NCBI RefSeq assembly: GCF_037963835.1
Contig: NZ_CP150145.1
Span: forward strand, 4,154,001 to 4,218,000
Source of the DNA: Paenibacillus sp. FSL H8-0332
Lineage (GTDB): Bacteria; Bacillota; Bacilli; Paenibacillales; Paenibacillaceae
Direction: 5' to 3'
Length of the DNA stretch: 64,000 bases
Shown here: positions 15,272-23,304 of the stretch, one piece after another
Numbering within the stretch: the stretch's first letter is position 1
Layout: each line of letters opens with the position of its first letter
Program-made: the position numbers and the translations under genes
Notes under the pieces: model-generated
The model's input: only the letters and a program-made list of their open reading frames with translations
What the model was told of the DNA's origin: nothing
The model's database searches: none

Positions 15272-16288
15272 CTAATACCCCTCCTTCTTCTGTGTACTAT
15301 CCGGGACAAGCCCCGCATCTTCCTTGACGCCATGACCGGTTAGGGTCAGGAATACTTCATCCAGCGTTGGCTTCTGCACACTCATCTCAAGCAGCGGTAT
15401 GCTTGCTTCACGAAGTGCGATCAGCAGATCGGTTACCCGGTCCACGTTCCCCATCGGTGCGATAATTTTGGCTGCTTCTGCCGACAGGTTAGAGCGTACC
15501 TGAAGCACCTGCTCCACAATCTGCCGCGCCTTCAGTAACTGCTGCGGATGGACCACCTTCAGGTGAAGCGAGGAGTTGCCAACCGAGCTTTTGAGTTCAT
15601 CAACTGTTCCCTCTGCGACCACCTTACCGGTATCAATCACGGCAATCCGGTCCGCCAGTTGATCCGCTTCTTCAAGATATTGGGTCGTCAGCAGGACCGT
15701 TGATCCCGTATTCACCAGCTTGCGGATCGTCTCCCACATCTGATTGCGCGTCCGGGGATCAAGCCCCGTTGTCGGCTCATCCAGGAAAATGAGCGGAGGC
15801 TGCGCAATTAGACTGGCCGCCAGATCCAGCCGCCGGCGCATCCCGCCGGAGAAATTCTTCAAAGGGCGCTTCGCTGCTTCCGTCAAGCCGAATTCCTCCA
15901 GCAGGTCAGAGGCCTTGCTGCGAGACTCCGCACGCCCCAGGCCATGCAGCCTGGAGAAGATGATCAGATTCTCAGTCGCGCTAAGCGACTCATCCACTGA
16001 CGCATATTGACCCGTCACTCCGATTAACTGACGCACGATCTGCGGTTCTTTTGCCACATCATGTCCGAAGATACGCGCCGAACCTGCGTCAGGCCGAAGT
16101 AGGGTCGCCAGCATGCGAATTACGGTTGTCTTCCCGGCACCATTGGGACCCAGCACCCCATAGATCATTCCTGTGCCTACTTTGAGATCTACACCATCCA
16201 CGGCCCGGTTGCTCCCGTAGATTTTGACCAATCCTTGCGCCTCAATGGCATAGCTGCCGCCCTGCCCTGCTGATTGTGTCTGCTTCAT
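15272..16288 (-). CDS. ABC exporter ATP-binding protein (DrrA-like)
   Basis: A 338-residue ABC ATPase of the daunorubicin-resistance (DrrA) type. Walker A is GPNGAGKTT (about 48-56), Q-loop near TGQYASVDES, signature FSGGMRRRLDLA, Walker B LIFLDEPTTGLDPRT, and H-loop region TTQYLEEAD (the Q-for-H switch TTQY is typical of DrrA). The C-terminal 100 residues (SSLHLKVVHPQQLL to PTLDEVFLTLTG) form the DrrA extension that binds the permease. Together with the downstream gene it should export a hydrophobic compound. GGAGG precedes the ATG. A TTTAAA-CTGAA-TTTAAA repeat (16338-16354) lies 50 bases upstream and could be an operator. Confidence 0.9.
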   Translation of the reverse strand: MKQTQSAGQGGSYAIEAQGLVKIYGSNRAVDGVDLKVGTGMIYGVLGPNGAGKTTVIRMLATLLRPDAGSARIFGHDVAKEPQIVRQLIGVTGQYASVDESLSATENLIIFSRLHGLGRAESRSKASDLLEEFGLTEAAKRPLKNFSGGMRRRLDLAASLIAQPPLIFLDEPTTGLDPRTRNQMWETIRKLVNTGSTVLLTTQYLEEADQLADRIAVIDTGKVVAEGTVDELKSSVGNSSLHLKVVHPQQLLKARQIVEQVLQVRSNLSAEAAKIIAPMGNVDRVTDLLIALREASIPLLEMSVQKPTLDEVFLTLTGHGVKEDAGLVPDSTQKKEGY

Positions 16289-16400
16289 GCTTTATTCCTC
16301 CTTGATTGCTGAATCTATAAGGATAGTAACCGACATATTTAAACTGAATTTAAACCTCCTTCTACTCTGTCCGGTTGCTGTTTCCCTATCCCATTAAACC

Positions 16401-16425
16401 AAAAATCCGATCCCTTGGGATCGGA
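16401..16425 (-). terminator. intrinsic terminator of the lipoprotein gene
   Basis: Stem TCCGATCCC/GGGATCGGA with a 2-base loop followed on the minus strand by five Ts. It lies about 45 bases after the stop of the gene at 16470. Confidence 0.85.
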
Positions 16426-16469
16426 CTTGCGGAGTACGCTTGCAGTCGTACCTCAATATGCAGTTCTCC

Positions 16470-17036
16470 TTAATCATAGCCGCCTTCAGCTTCGGGCAAT
16501 GCCTGGTACTCTTCTTTACCGGCTGCGATCTCCGCGATGTAGGTCCGCAGCTCCAGCAACTGCTTTGCATCTTCCGTAAGTTCACAATTCTCGCCAGACC
16601 AGGACCAATTACGTGTGAACCCGTTCACCGTGATCCTCCAGCTGTCTTCCTGGTAAGGGACCACCGCACAGCTTTGCTTAAGGGGCACAAGCTCCAGCTT
16701 CCCCATAATACGGATGCCTCTCATCCTATCATAGATGCTGCGCATTTCATCTTCGGTCAACGTAATATCCGCTGTGGCCGTTCCGTTCACGATCAGATCT
16801 TTTACCACGGTATCCTGATACGTATTGATCTCATTCTTGGTGACCTCCCCATACCCGTACCGGACGAGAAAATCGAAATCAGCAGGCATGTCTTCAGGCA
16901 TCTCTCCCAATACCTCCGGCTGCTCCGGAACGGGTTGCGCATCCTTATTCGTGCTACAGCCAGCTATGAGCAGTACGGCCAGCAGCAAGTAATATATGTG
17001 CCTCAGGTTGGTAACCTCCACAATGTGTATTTTCAA
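16470..17036 (-). CDS. hypothetical lipoprotein
   Basis: A secreted lipoprotein of 178-188 residues. The lipobox LLIAGC is followed by a Pro-rich linker and a mixed alpha/beta domain with two cysteines (SCAVVP and ENCELT). The start is uncertain: the ATG at 17036 has no clear ribosome site, while GGAGG at about 17015-17019 is 8 bases before a CTG codon at 17006, which would give a typical 17-residue lipoprotein signal peptide. I list the ATG for the frame extent. Function unknown. Terminator follows at 16401-16425; the APH-like gene upstream may be co-transcribed but the gap is 39 bases. Confidence 0.72.
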   Translation of the reverse strand: MKIHIVEVTNLRHIYYLLLAVLLIAGCSTNKDAQPVPEQPEVLGEMPEDMPADFDFLVRYGYGEVTKNEINTYQDTVVKDLIVNGTATADITLTEDEMRSIYDRMRGIRIMGKLELVPLKQSCAVVPYQEDSWRITVNGFTRNWSWSGENCELTEDAKQLLELRTYIAEIAAGKEEYQALPEAEGGYD

Positions 17037-17075
17037 AAGGCTATGTTAAATTCTAGCCGCAACGAAATAATGATC

Positions 17076-17990
17076 CTAATCCGACAGTGCCCGCATGATG
17101 TTGGATTTCGCCTCTGCCGCAATCGCTTCATTCCCGTCATCGACCGCTTGCATTAAGATCAGCATGGGGATGTATACCGCGATCAGCCGCGCCAGCAGCT
17201 TCGTTTCTTCGTCCGCTCCTCCGTACGTTTCGAAAAACACGCCGCGGGCGTAAGGTGGTAAAAAGCTATAAGCAACGCTCAAATCGCAAGCCGGATGGCC
17301 TACGCTCAGATCGCCCCAATCAATGATGCCGGAAACGATCCCGTTCTCATTCACAAGCATATTTTTGAAATGAAGATCGCCATGTAGCAGTGCATTCACC
17401 GCCTCGACACGGTCCTTTTGCAGCTTGCTCATATACGCTTTGATCACACCGGACTCCTCCGGCGACAAATGTTCAGCCACCTTCGATAGAAAGCCCTCCA
17501 TTTTCACTTTGCGCGATGCTATGTCCGTCAAGCTTCGATGATCTTGCTGAACTCCGCACTTCAGCGCCTCCTGCACCGGAAACTCATGCAATCTCCGCAA
17601 GAATTTCGCCAGCGTCTCTGCCGATAAAGCCCGGCGTTCTTCCGTCAAACCAATTGGGAAATCTCCTGGCACGTGGGCATAGCCAAGAAATGGTGCCGGG
17701 TATTCGTCACTTGCTTCGCCATAAAACAACGGTTTCGGATAGGGGATGGTCAAATATGCCGCAAGCTTCGGCAGCAGCTTCCCTTCCATACGAATCGCGC
17801 CAACTGCAAACGTTCTTCTTGGAAACCGGAACACGTACTCGTCACCGATAAGAAAAACCGTATTGTCCCAGCCCCAGCCCAATCGCTTCACTCGCTTCGA
17901 TGACAGTTGAGGGAACTGTCTGCTGATCAGCGTCCGCGCCTGCTCTTCGTTAACCTCCCACTCCGCATCCCATACATTCGTTCCTCCCAT
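17076..17990 (-). CDS. aminoglycoside phosphotransferase-family kinase
   Basis: A 304-residue protein with the APH/choline-kinase fold. The catalytic loop is LLHGDLHFKN with Asp205 as the base, and the metal-binding segment is GIIDWGDLSVGHPACDL with Asp224. The N-lobe strand YVFRFPRR carries the basic residue that contacts ATP phosphate. Such proteins phosphorylate aminoglycosides, macrolides (Mph) or endogenous small molecules; the C-terminal half resembles Mph/HSK2-like kinases more than classical APH(3'), so resistance is only a possibility. It lies 22 bases downstream of a GNAT gene, so a two-gene operon is likely. ATG preceded by GAGGAGG. Confidence 0.83.
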   Translation of the reverse strand: MGGTNVWDAEWEVNEEQARTLISRQFPQLSSKRVKRLGWGWDNTVFLIGDEYVFRFPRRTFAVGAIRMEGKLLPKLAAYLTIPYPKPLFYGEASDEYPAPFLGYAHVPGDFPIGLTEERRALSAETLAKFLRRLHEFPVQEALKCGVQQDHRSLTDIASRKVKMEGFLSKVAEHLSPEESGVIKAYMSKLQKDRVEAVNALLHGDLHFKNMLVNENGIVSGIIDWGDLSVGHPACDLSVAYSFLPPYARGVFFETYGGADEETKLLARLIAVYIPMLILMQAVDDGNEAIAAEAKSNIMRALSD

Positions 17991-18012
17991 GAGTTGTCTG
18001 CCTCCTCGTTCC

Positions 18013-18855
18013 TTACGTACTATAGTTGTAGGTGGCTAAATATTTCGCAATGACCTCCTTACTCTCATGCCACCACAGAATAGGGACTTCGCCTACCTTC
18101 ACCAGACCTAACTTAGCGGCCAGATGATTGGAGCCAGTATTGCCGGTATCACAATCCCAATATGTTGTTAGCTGCCGCTGACGGCCAAGCGTTATGAATT
18201 CTTGACACAGTCTGAACGCCAACCCTTGATTGCGGTAATCCTTGTGTGTGATGATATCCGGTTCAATATAGCCGCCACCCACATAAAAAGTGTTGCACGC
18301 GCTTACAAATCCGCTCTCATTCAAATAACAATAACCAAAGGCCCTGTCCAGGTAGGTCTCAGCCGAAGTCCACAGTAATCGGTAACTATCGTCCATCTCC
18401 TGAATGTAGCGTCCAAACAACTGCTCATCAATTCTAGTTAAAATAAATTCTCCAGAGTCTTCCTGGATGTCAGCAGGAGCGTTAGCATTGCTGTCCATCT
18501 TATAATGTGTTCTACTGAGCTCCACTGTGTTGTCTTTCAACGGTTCTTTCAGCAGCGCAAGCCATTGACTGGAGGAGAAGTACAAATCATAGAAATTCGC
18601 GTGATTGGCCGGATTGGCTAAAAAATCAAGCAAGCTTCGATTGAACTGCTCATCATCTTCCTGCCCGAACAGATAATATTTCCCTCCTCGGCTTGTGACA
18701 AGCCCAGCCGTCGGCTGATCTAGCTTATTCACAAATATTCTGCCTGGCTGATTAAGATCTATCACCCCATGAACAAATACAAAGATGAACTCTCCTTCTC
18801 TATGCGGTAGAAGATGCTCGATCCTACTATACTCACTAGCCTGTAATTCAATCAA
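18013..18855 (-). CDS. GNAT acetyltransferase (GNAT_acetyltr_2-like), TTG start
   Basis: A 280-residue protein. The N-terminal half (residues 1-150) is a divergent acetyltransferase-like domain with GGKYYLFGQEDD; the C-terminal half is a GNAT domain with FVSACNTFYVGGGYIEPDI (acetyl-CoA strand), YRNQGLAFRLCQEFI (pyrophosphate loop) and YWDCDTGNTGSNHLAAKLGL. This two-part layout matches the PF12746 family. The start is TTG 18855, seven bases after GGAAGGA; no upstream ATG fits. The acceptor is unknown. It is followed after 22 bases by the APH-like kinase, so both may modify the same class of small molecule. Confidence 0.8.
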   Translation of the reverse strand: MIELQASEYSRIEHLLPHREGEFIFVFVHGVIDLNQPGRIFVNKLDQPTAGLVTSRGGKYYLFGQEDDEQFNRSLLDFLANPANHANFYDLYFSSSQWLALLKEPLKDNTVELSRTHYKMDSNANAPADIQEDSGEFILTRIDEQLFGRYIQEMDDSYRLLWTSAETYLDRAFGYCYLNESGFVSACNTFYVGGGYIEPDIITHKDYRNQGLAFRLCQEFITLGRQRQLTTYWDCDTGNTGSNHLAAKLGLVKVGEVPILWWHESKEVIAKYLATYNYST

Positions 18856-18920
18856 TCTAATCCTTCCTCTCAGCTAATTACCTGTTATGTATAGCATGAA
18901 ACATATAAATTCTATATTTC

Positions 18921-18957
18921 AAAAAAGCCGGGGCCACAGTCACCTGTGTCCGCCAGC
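18921..18957 (-). terminator. intrinsic terminator of the DUF2314-DUF2185 gene
   Basis: On the minus strand a GC-rich imperfect stem (GGACACAG…CTGTGGCCCCGGC) runs into six Ts, 14 bases after the stop at 18972. Confidence 0.85.
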
Positions 18958-18971
18958 CTAGTATATCATGC

Positions 18972-19592
18972 TCACCGCCAATTCTTCACCTCTACCCAAT
19001 CGGCGTCCGGTCCGCTCCGTTCAAACGCTGTACCCACAACTCCTTTAAAAGGCTCCAGCAAGCTCGGGTCCCGGTCAATCAGATCATACACATTCATGAT
19101 GGCCGTATTCTTCGGGTCGCTCAGATAAGCGTTATCTTCTTCTCCGGTGAACAGCCGCCAGCCGCTGTCTTCTTCACGGGTAGCGGCCTCCCGGTACATC
19201 CAGCGTACACCGCTGCCTGACGTCAGGCATTGCCTGGTGACCATAGCCGCCTTCTCTCCGGCTTCGACCCATGCAGGGTCTCCTTTTCGAAGGATGGTCT
19301 GCGCGATATGTCTGGGTTCGAATTCGACCGGATCTCCGAGCTGCAGCGACTGGATCACCCCGGGTGTATTGGTCAAAACGCCTGTGTACCGCCCGGTAAC
19401 CGGATCTCTCCCGGTGATCTCCACCCACATCCGCTCCGCACGCGGCTGCCCTTCAGCCGGATGGGCCAGCATGAAGTGCAGCCGCACCATTCTCCCCGTG
19501 CCCTGCGCTTCCCGCTCCTGTCTTGCAGGAATAAAAAACGACTCAGGATGTAGCCTGCTCGTCTCTTCCACATCTTCCAAAGTCCACTCCAT
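18972..19592 (-). CDS. DUF2314-DUF2185 (Imm33-type) two-domain protein
   Basis: A 206-residue cytoplasmic protein. The N-terminal half (about 25-105) looks like DUF2314: RAERMWVEITGRDPVTGRY, GVLTNTPGVIQSLQLGD and a following HIAQTI. The C-terminal half (about 115-200) looks like DUF2185/immunity protein Imm33: VTRQCLTSGSGVRWMYRE, DSGWRLFTGEEDNAYLSD and NVYDLIDRDPSLLEPF. Imm33 domains are known as candidate immunity proteins of polymorphic toxin systems; DUF2314 is often linked to them. No toxin gene is adjacent, so this may be an orphan immunity gene. Single gene with its own terminator. Domain calls are from memory of motifs. Confidence 0.78.
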   Translation of the reverse strand: MEWTLEDVEETSRLHPESFFIPARQEREAQGTGRMVRLHFMLAHPAEGQPRAERMWVEITGRDPVTGRYTGVLTNTPGVIQSLQLGDPVEFEPRHIAQTILRKGDPAWVEAGEKAAMVTRQCLTSGSGVRWMYREAATREEDSGWRLFTGEEDNAYLSDPKNTAIMNVYDLIDRDPSLLEPFKGVVGTAFERSGPDADWVEVKNWR

Positions 19593-19698
19593 GAAGTATG
19601 CCTCCTAGTTAGTTATACTAGACTACCATTACCCGATTGTAGGAGGCACTATTCATTCTGATTGGAGACCGTGCTGCTCTGGATGGATACCTGCACCG

Positions 19699-20580
19699 TT
19701 AAGGGCGCTTTGCTTCCCGCACCGGAATCCATATTTCACTTTTAAAAGTTGGCGAACTGGTATCCTTGCTTTCATTCCACAGAAGCTCCGGCCCTTCGAC
19801 CTGCTCGTAATTGGAAGAGGGGAACCATTCGGAGTAGATCCGGCCCCAGATATTCTGAAGTGTGTCCGGGAACGGCCCCACTGCTTCGAATACAGCCCAC
19901 GTGGACGCAGGAACCTCAAGCTGGGCATAGGATAGCGGAGCTTCCAGCGTGGTGGCAACACCAATATAATGATCCAGCTCCCCGCGTTCATCCATCCGTC
20001 CTTCCGGGAAATTCACGGATGCGCCGATCATCCCGGCCGGAATGATATTCGACAGCCCCTTCAGCTCCCCTATCATCTCCATACTCAGACTCTGCCACAT
20101 GGCAGCGATCTCCGGGTTCACCCCGCTGAACTGGATGGCTACCCTTTTCTTAAGTCCAACGATCCGAAAGGCCTCTTTCTCCTCAATGCGGTAATTCATT
20201 TCATTGCCTCCTCTAATGGTTAACTGAAAGGTCATTCGAGGAAAGGCCTTCAGGGGTGTCCCTGCCGTTCTTGCTTCTGAAGGCGTTACGCCATGAAGCT
20301 GCTGAAAGGCTTTTGTGAATGCATCCGGCGAAGTGTATCCGTACTCCAAGGCAACATCAATAATCCGGTGCTGGCTTCCCTGCAGCTTGAAGGCAGCCAG
20401 CGTAAGACGTCTGCGGCGGATATATTCCGAGAGCGGGATACCGGCCAGGAAGGAGAACATCCGTGTAAAATGATACTCCGAGCATAACGCGTAGCCCGCA
20501 GCCACTTTTACATCGATCTCGTCGTCCAGATGCTCTTCAATGTAGAAGAGTGCAGCATTCATATCTTCCAGCAGGTTCAT
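19699..20580 (-). CDS. AraC-family regulator with GyrI-like effector domain
   Basis: A 293-residue regulator. Residues about 1-105 are a double helix-turn-helix of AraC type at the N-terminus (VKVAAGYALCSEYHFTRMFS, then VALEYGYTSPDAFTKAFQQ with the GVTPSEAR end). Residues about 130-290 form a GyrI-like (Rob/BmrR C-terminal) small-molecule-binding domain starting NYRIEEKEAFRIVGLKKRV. This layout is typical of drug-responsive regulators (SbmC/Rob-like). The start is ATG 20580, five bases after GGGAGGG; the longer frame has no ribosome site. The target is unknown; multidrug genes lie within a few kb. Confidence 0.88.
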   Translation of the reverse strand: MNLLEDMNAALFYIEEHLDDEIDVKVAAGYALCSEYHFTRMFSFLAGIPLSEYIRRRRLTLAAFKLQGSQHRIIDVALEYGYTSPDAFTKAFQQLHGVTPSEARTAGTPLKAFPRMTFQLTIRGGNEMNYRIEEKEAFRIVGLKKRVAIQFSGVNPEIAAMWQSLSMEMIGELKGLSNIIPAGMIGASVNFPEGRMDERGELDHYIGVATTLEAPLSYAQLEVPASTWAVFEAVGPFPDTLQNIWGRIYSEWFPSSNYEQVEGPELLWNESKDTSSPTFKSEIWIPVREAKRP

Positions 20581-20771
20581 CGTGTCCCTCCCTTTCCTCC
20601 CCATCAGAGTAACAGCTACGCAGGGAATGCATCCGACAGTTCCTGCACCATATTAACGGGTACATTCTTATTCAAGACAACCCGTAAATTCAGAGGCATA
20701 ATGAAGCATAGAATATATACGAATAAGCTAGATAGGAAATCCCCATTACACGGTTAAAAAGGGAGGTTGCC

Positions 20772-21305
20772 ATGAAGCTTGTCCCCAACTGCATCACACT
20801 CAGCCGGATCGGGCTTGCCCTTCTGCTGCTATATATGGTGCCGCTGGGCACGGGCTTCACTGTAGTCTATCTTCTGTGCGGAATTACCGATATGCTGGAT
20901 GGTCCTATTGCCCGAATGACCGGTACGGTTAGCAGCCTCGGTGCCAAGCTCGATTCTGTGGCCGACATGACGCTGGTAGGCACCGCACTCTATACCTTGT
21001 ATCCGTTCCTTGGTCTGACCCTCGGCCTCCTCCTGTGGATCATGCTGATTGCCGTCGTCCGGGGAGCCTCCATCCTGACCGCACTGCGCAAATTCAGCAC
21101 CTACGGCAGCATTCATACCTACGGGAACAAGCTTGCCGGATTACTGCTATTCCTTACACCGTTGCTGCTTCCCTATGTGAATCAGGCGATCTGGACAATA
21201 GTTGTATGCTTAGTAGCCACTCTATCTGCAATTGAGGAACTTATCCTGCTTCTGATCTCAAGTGAGCTGCAGCTGGACCGCAAGGGGCTGTATGTGCGGC
21301 GTTGA
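20772..21305 (+). CDS. CDP-alcohol phosphatidyltransferase family protein
   Basis: A 177-residue membrane enzyme. The CDP-OH-P signature D-x2-DG-x2-AR-x8-G-x3-D-x3-D is complete in DMLDGPIARMTG followed by SLGAKLDSVAD (residues about 40-65). Six hydrophobic helices are predicted. The family makes phosphatidylglycerol phosphate, phosphatidylserine or cardiolipin precursors from CDP-diacylglycerol; the closest look is to PgsA-like, shorter environmental members, and a housekeeping PgsA probably exists elsewhere. GGGAGG precedes the ATG by 6 bases. It converges with the next gene with no spacing between the stop codons. Confidence 0.85.
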   Translation: MKLVPNCITLSRIGLALLLLYMVPLGTGFTVVYLLCGITDMLDGPIARMTGTVSSLGAKLDSVADMTLVGTALYTLYPFLGLTLGLLLWIMLIAVVRGASILTALRKFSTYGSIHTYGNKLAGLLLFLTPLLLPYVNQAIWTIVVCLVATLSAIEELILLLISSELQLDRKGLYVRR

Positions 21306-21818
21306 TCAGCATTCTGCGAAATGATGAAGCAACTCCTTGACCTGCCGCCTTGTATTTACGATCAGCACCTGCTGGTGAGCTCCAGTCTGCTTGAGCCTCC
21401 CCAGGGTGATAGCACGGCTTCGTGCCTTATAGTTCCAGACCCATTTCACAAAAGCCCAATCCAGCTTCTCCGGGCAGCCTTCGTTCATATCGGGCCGGGT
21501 CTGGTTATGGTACATGACACGACGCTTCACAATCCGGTACATACATAATATCCGGGGTAAATCCAGAAAAATAATGACATCCGCACGCTTGAGTCTGCTA
21601 TCCATGGTCCTTGAATAATTACCATCTATAATCCATTGCTCCTGATTTGTATATTGGCGCACCAGTTCATCCCACTCTTCATCCGGCTTAGGGACCCAGC
21701 CAGGGTTCCAGAAATGGGCATCCAGATGTATAACCGGCAGATGAAGAAGAGCACCAAGCTGACGGGCCAGGGTAGACTTGCCTGAGCCTCCTGATCCGAG
21801 AATTAAGATCCGGTTCAT
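21306..21818 (-). CDS. P-loop kinase-like protein (DNA topology modulation/FlaR-like)
   Basis: A 170-residue P-loop NTPase. Walker A is GSGGSGKST at residues 7-15; the following LARQLGALLHLPVIHLDAHF and the NPGWVPKPDEEW motif are typical of the adenylate-kinase-like FlaR/'DNA topology modulation' family, small cytoplasmic nucleotide-binding proteins of unclear substrate. The start is ATG 21818, six bases after AAGGAG; the longer frame to 21932 is not used. The basic C-terminus (KRRVMYHNQTRPD) is usual. It ends tail to tail with the CDP-alcohol transferase gene. Confidence 0.82.
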   Translation of the reverse strand: MNRILILGSGGSGKSTLARQLGALLHLPVIHLDAHFWNPGWVPKPDEEWDELVRQYTNQEQWIIDGNYSRTMDSRLKRADVIIFLDLPRILCMYRIVKRRVMYHNQTRPDMNEGCPEKLDWAFVKWVWNYKARSRAITLGRLKQTGAHQQVLIVNTRRQVKELLHHFAEC

Positions 21819-21856
21819 AAGCTTCTCCTTGTGCATTTTGACATAGTGGTGATCCA

Positions 21857-22597
21857 TCACTCCAGCCCCAAATATACCCTGATTCCATCTACAACAGCGG
21901 AGGCCACGCTCTCCTGGAACCCGGAGGTCCACATCTTCGCCTCGTCGCCGGGATTCGTTAAATAGCCCAGCTCCAGCAGCACCGACGGCATTACCGTATC
22001 GCGCAGGACGAAGAAATTCCCTTTTTTCACGCCGCGGTCTTTGAGGCCGGTAGCTTGAATGACATGCTTATGTATAGTCTCGGCCCAAGCCAAGGATTCT
22101 TCATGATAATAAAAGGTTTCCGTACCCGATGCCGACGCATCCTCATAGGTGTTGCCATGAATGGAGATGAACAGGTCTGCGGGCAGGTTGTTGGCGAACT
22201 GGGGCCGGAACAGCTCTTGTGAGGAGATAAAAGCATCCCCGGTCCGGGTAAGCAGGATCTCAAGCTGCGGGTCCTGCTCGACCGTGGCTACGATTTTCTC
22301 TGACAGACTCAGATTGAAGTCCTTCTCCAAGCGTCCGCTTACAGAGACTGCCCCGGGATCTTCCCCGCCGTGGCCCGGATCTACCACAACCTTATAGACC
22401 CTGCCCAGGTAGGGCTGGCTGCTGCTTTGCGGTTGACCCGTACTTCGGGGTACACGAATGGCCGAATCCTCAGCCGGGGCCGCACTTAGACCTGCATCGG
22501 CAATCTTCCCGCCTGAACCCTTCCCGGCGCCATCGCTACATGCCGCCAGCAGCAATAGGCTGAGCCATACGGCGGCTATCAGGTACATTTTCCTCAT
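21857..22597 (-). CDS. N-acetylmuramoyl-L-alanine amidase lipoprotein (Amidase_3)
   Basis: A 246-residue exported zinc amidase. A lipoprotein signal ending LLLAAC (residues about 15-20) and a Ser/Gly linker precede the Amidase_3 domain: VVVDPGHGGEDPGA (Zn His), SGRLEKDFNLSL (Zn Glu), LFISIHGNTYED (Zn His) and PSVLLELGYLTN (catalytic Glu). It cleaves the amide bond between MurNAc and the stem peptide, with roles in cell separation, sporulation or germination. Its start overlaps the stop of the upstream SMR gene by four bases, an unusual coupling with an exporter pair. Confidence 0.9.
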   Translation of the reverse strand: MRKMYLIAAVWLSLLLLAACSDGAGKGSGGKIADAGLSAAPAEDSAIRVPRSTGQPQSSSQPYLGRVYKVVVDPGHGGEDPGAVSVSGRLEKDFNLSLSEKIVATVEQDPQLEILLTRTGDAFISSQELFRPQFANNLPADLFISIHGNTYEDASASGTETFYYHEESLAWAETIHKHVIQATGLKDRGVKKGNFFVLRDTVMPSVLLELGYLTNPGDEAKMWTSGFQESVASAVVDGIRVYLGLE

Positions 22598-22962
22598 TCG
22601 GGCAACTCCTTCCCGCCCGCTTCAGAAGTGCTCTCCCGGCTGGTCTTATCCGGTGAATTCAGCAGCACCAGACCCCCGATAATGATCAGCAGACTGATGC
22701 CGGTGAGCAGATTGAACGGATCATTCCAGAGCAGGATGCCGATCAGTGCCGTCAGCGCTGTCCCCACGCCAGACCAGATGGCATAAGCCAGGCTCAGAGG
22801 TATGGTACGAAGACTGATCGATAAGCAGTAAAAAGCCAGGCCCATTCCAAGCACTACTCCGATCGACGGCAGCACACTGCTGAATCCATCGGAGAGCTTG
22901 AGCATCGTCGTACCGAAGATTTCCGACATAATAGCGATGCTTAGCGCGAAGTAACCTCTCAT
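22594..22962 (-). CDS. SMR-family multidrug efflux subunit B (second of pair)
   Basis: A 122-residue, four-helix small multidrug resistance protein. The essential Glu14 lies in AIMSEIFGTTML; the helix-3 motif YAIWSGVGTALTALIG is present. A C-terminal tail of about 15 charged residues is longer than usual. It follows its paralogue after 2 bases, and the two are about half identical, as in EbrAB/YkkCD-type obligate heterodimers that exchange protons for lipophilic cations. Its stop overlaps the amidase start. Drug specificity cannot be assigned. Confidence 0.88.
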   Translation of the reverse strand: MRGYFALSIAIMSEIFGTTMLKLSDGFSSVLPSIGVVLGMGLAFYCLSISLRTIPLSLAYAIWSGVGTALTALIGILLWNDPFNLLTGISLLIIIGGLVLLNSPDKTSRESTSEAGGKELPE

Positions 22963-22964
22963 CT

Positions 22965-23288
22965 CTACACCCCCGTTGACAGCTTCAGCAGAACCACACC
23001 GCCAATGATGAGAATTAAGCCTGCTATTTTTCGCACATTCAGGCGTTCCTTATAGACCAGTACACCAACCAATGCAGTTAATGCCGTTCCCACGCCAGAC
23101 CAGATGGCATAAGCTGTCCCGAGAGGGATCTCCTTCAATGCCAGTGACAGATTGAAGAACGCCAGGCCCATACCAGCGACTACCGCAATGGAGGGGAGTA
23201 ACTTTTTGAACCCGTTCGATGCCTTAAGCATAGAGCTGCCGAAGACCTCACTCACAATGGCTAACGATAATAACACATAAGCATTCAA
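22965..23288 (-). CDS. SMR-family multidrug efflux subunit A (first of pair)
   Basis: A 107-residue, four-helix SMR protein with essential Glu14 in AIVSEVFGSSMLKAS, helix-3 YAIWSGVGTALTALVG and helix-4 RKIAGLILIIGGVVLLKL. Paired directly with the following SMR gene; opposite-topology heterodimers of this type give resistance to quaternary ammonium dyes and similar cations. The W-SGVGTA pattern is the Qac/Ebr type rather than the guanidinium-specific Gdx type. GGAGG precedes the ATG. Confidence 0.88.
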   Translation of the reverse strand: MNAYVLLSLAIVSEVFGSSMLKASNGFKKLLPSIAVVAGMGLAFFNLSLALKEIPLGTAYAIWSGVGTALTALVGVLVYKERLNVRKIAGLILIIGGVVLLKLSTGV

Positions 23289-23304
23289 TGGATTGCCTCC
23301 TAAT

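Noticed and set aside
17076..17990. Naming the APH-fold protein as a defined aminoglycoside resistance gene
   Set aside because: The catalytic motifs are shared by many small-molecule kinases; nothing in the sequence fixes the substrate.
22594..23288. Guanidine riboswitch upstream of the SMR pair
   Set aside because: The upstream region 23289-23304 is too short, and the proteins are of Qac/Ebr rather than guanidinium-exporter type.
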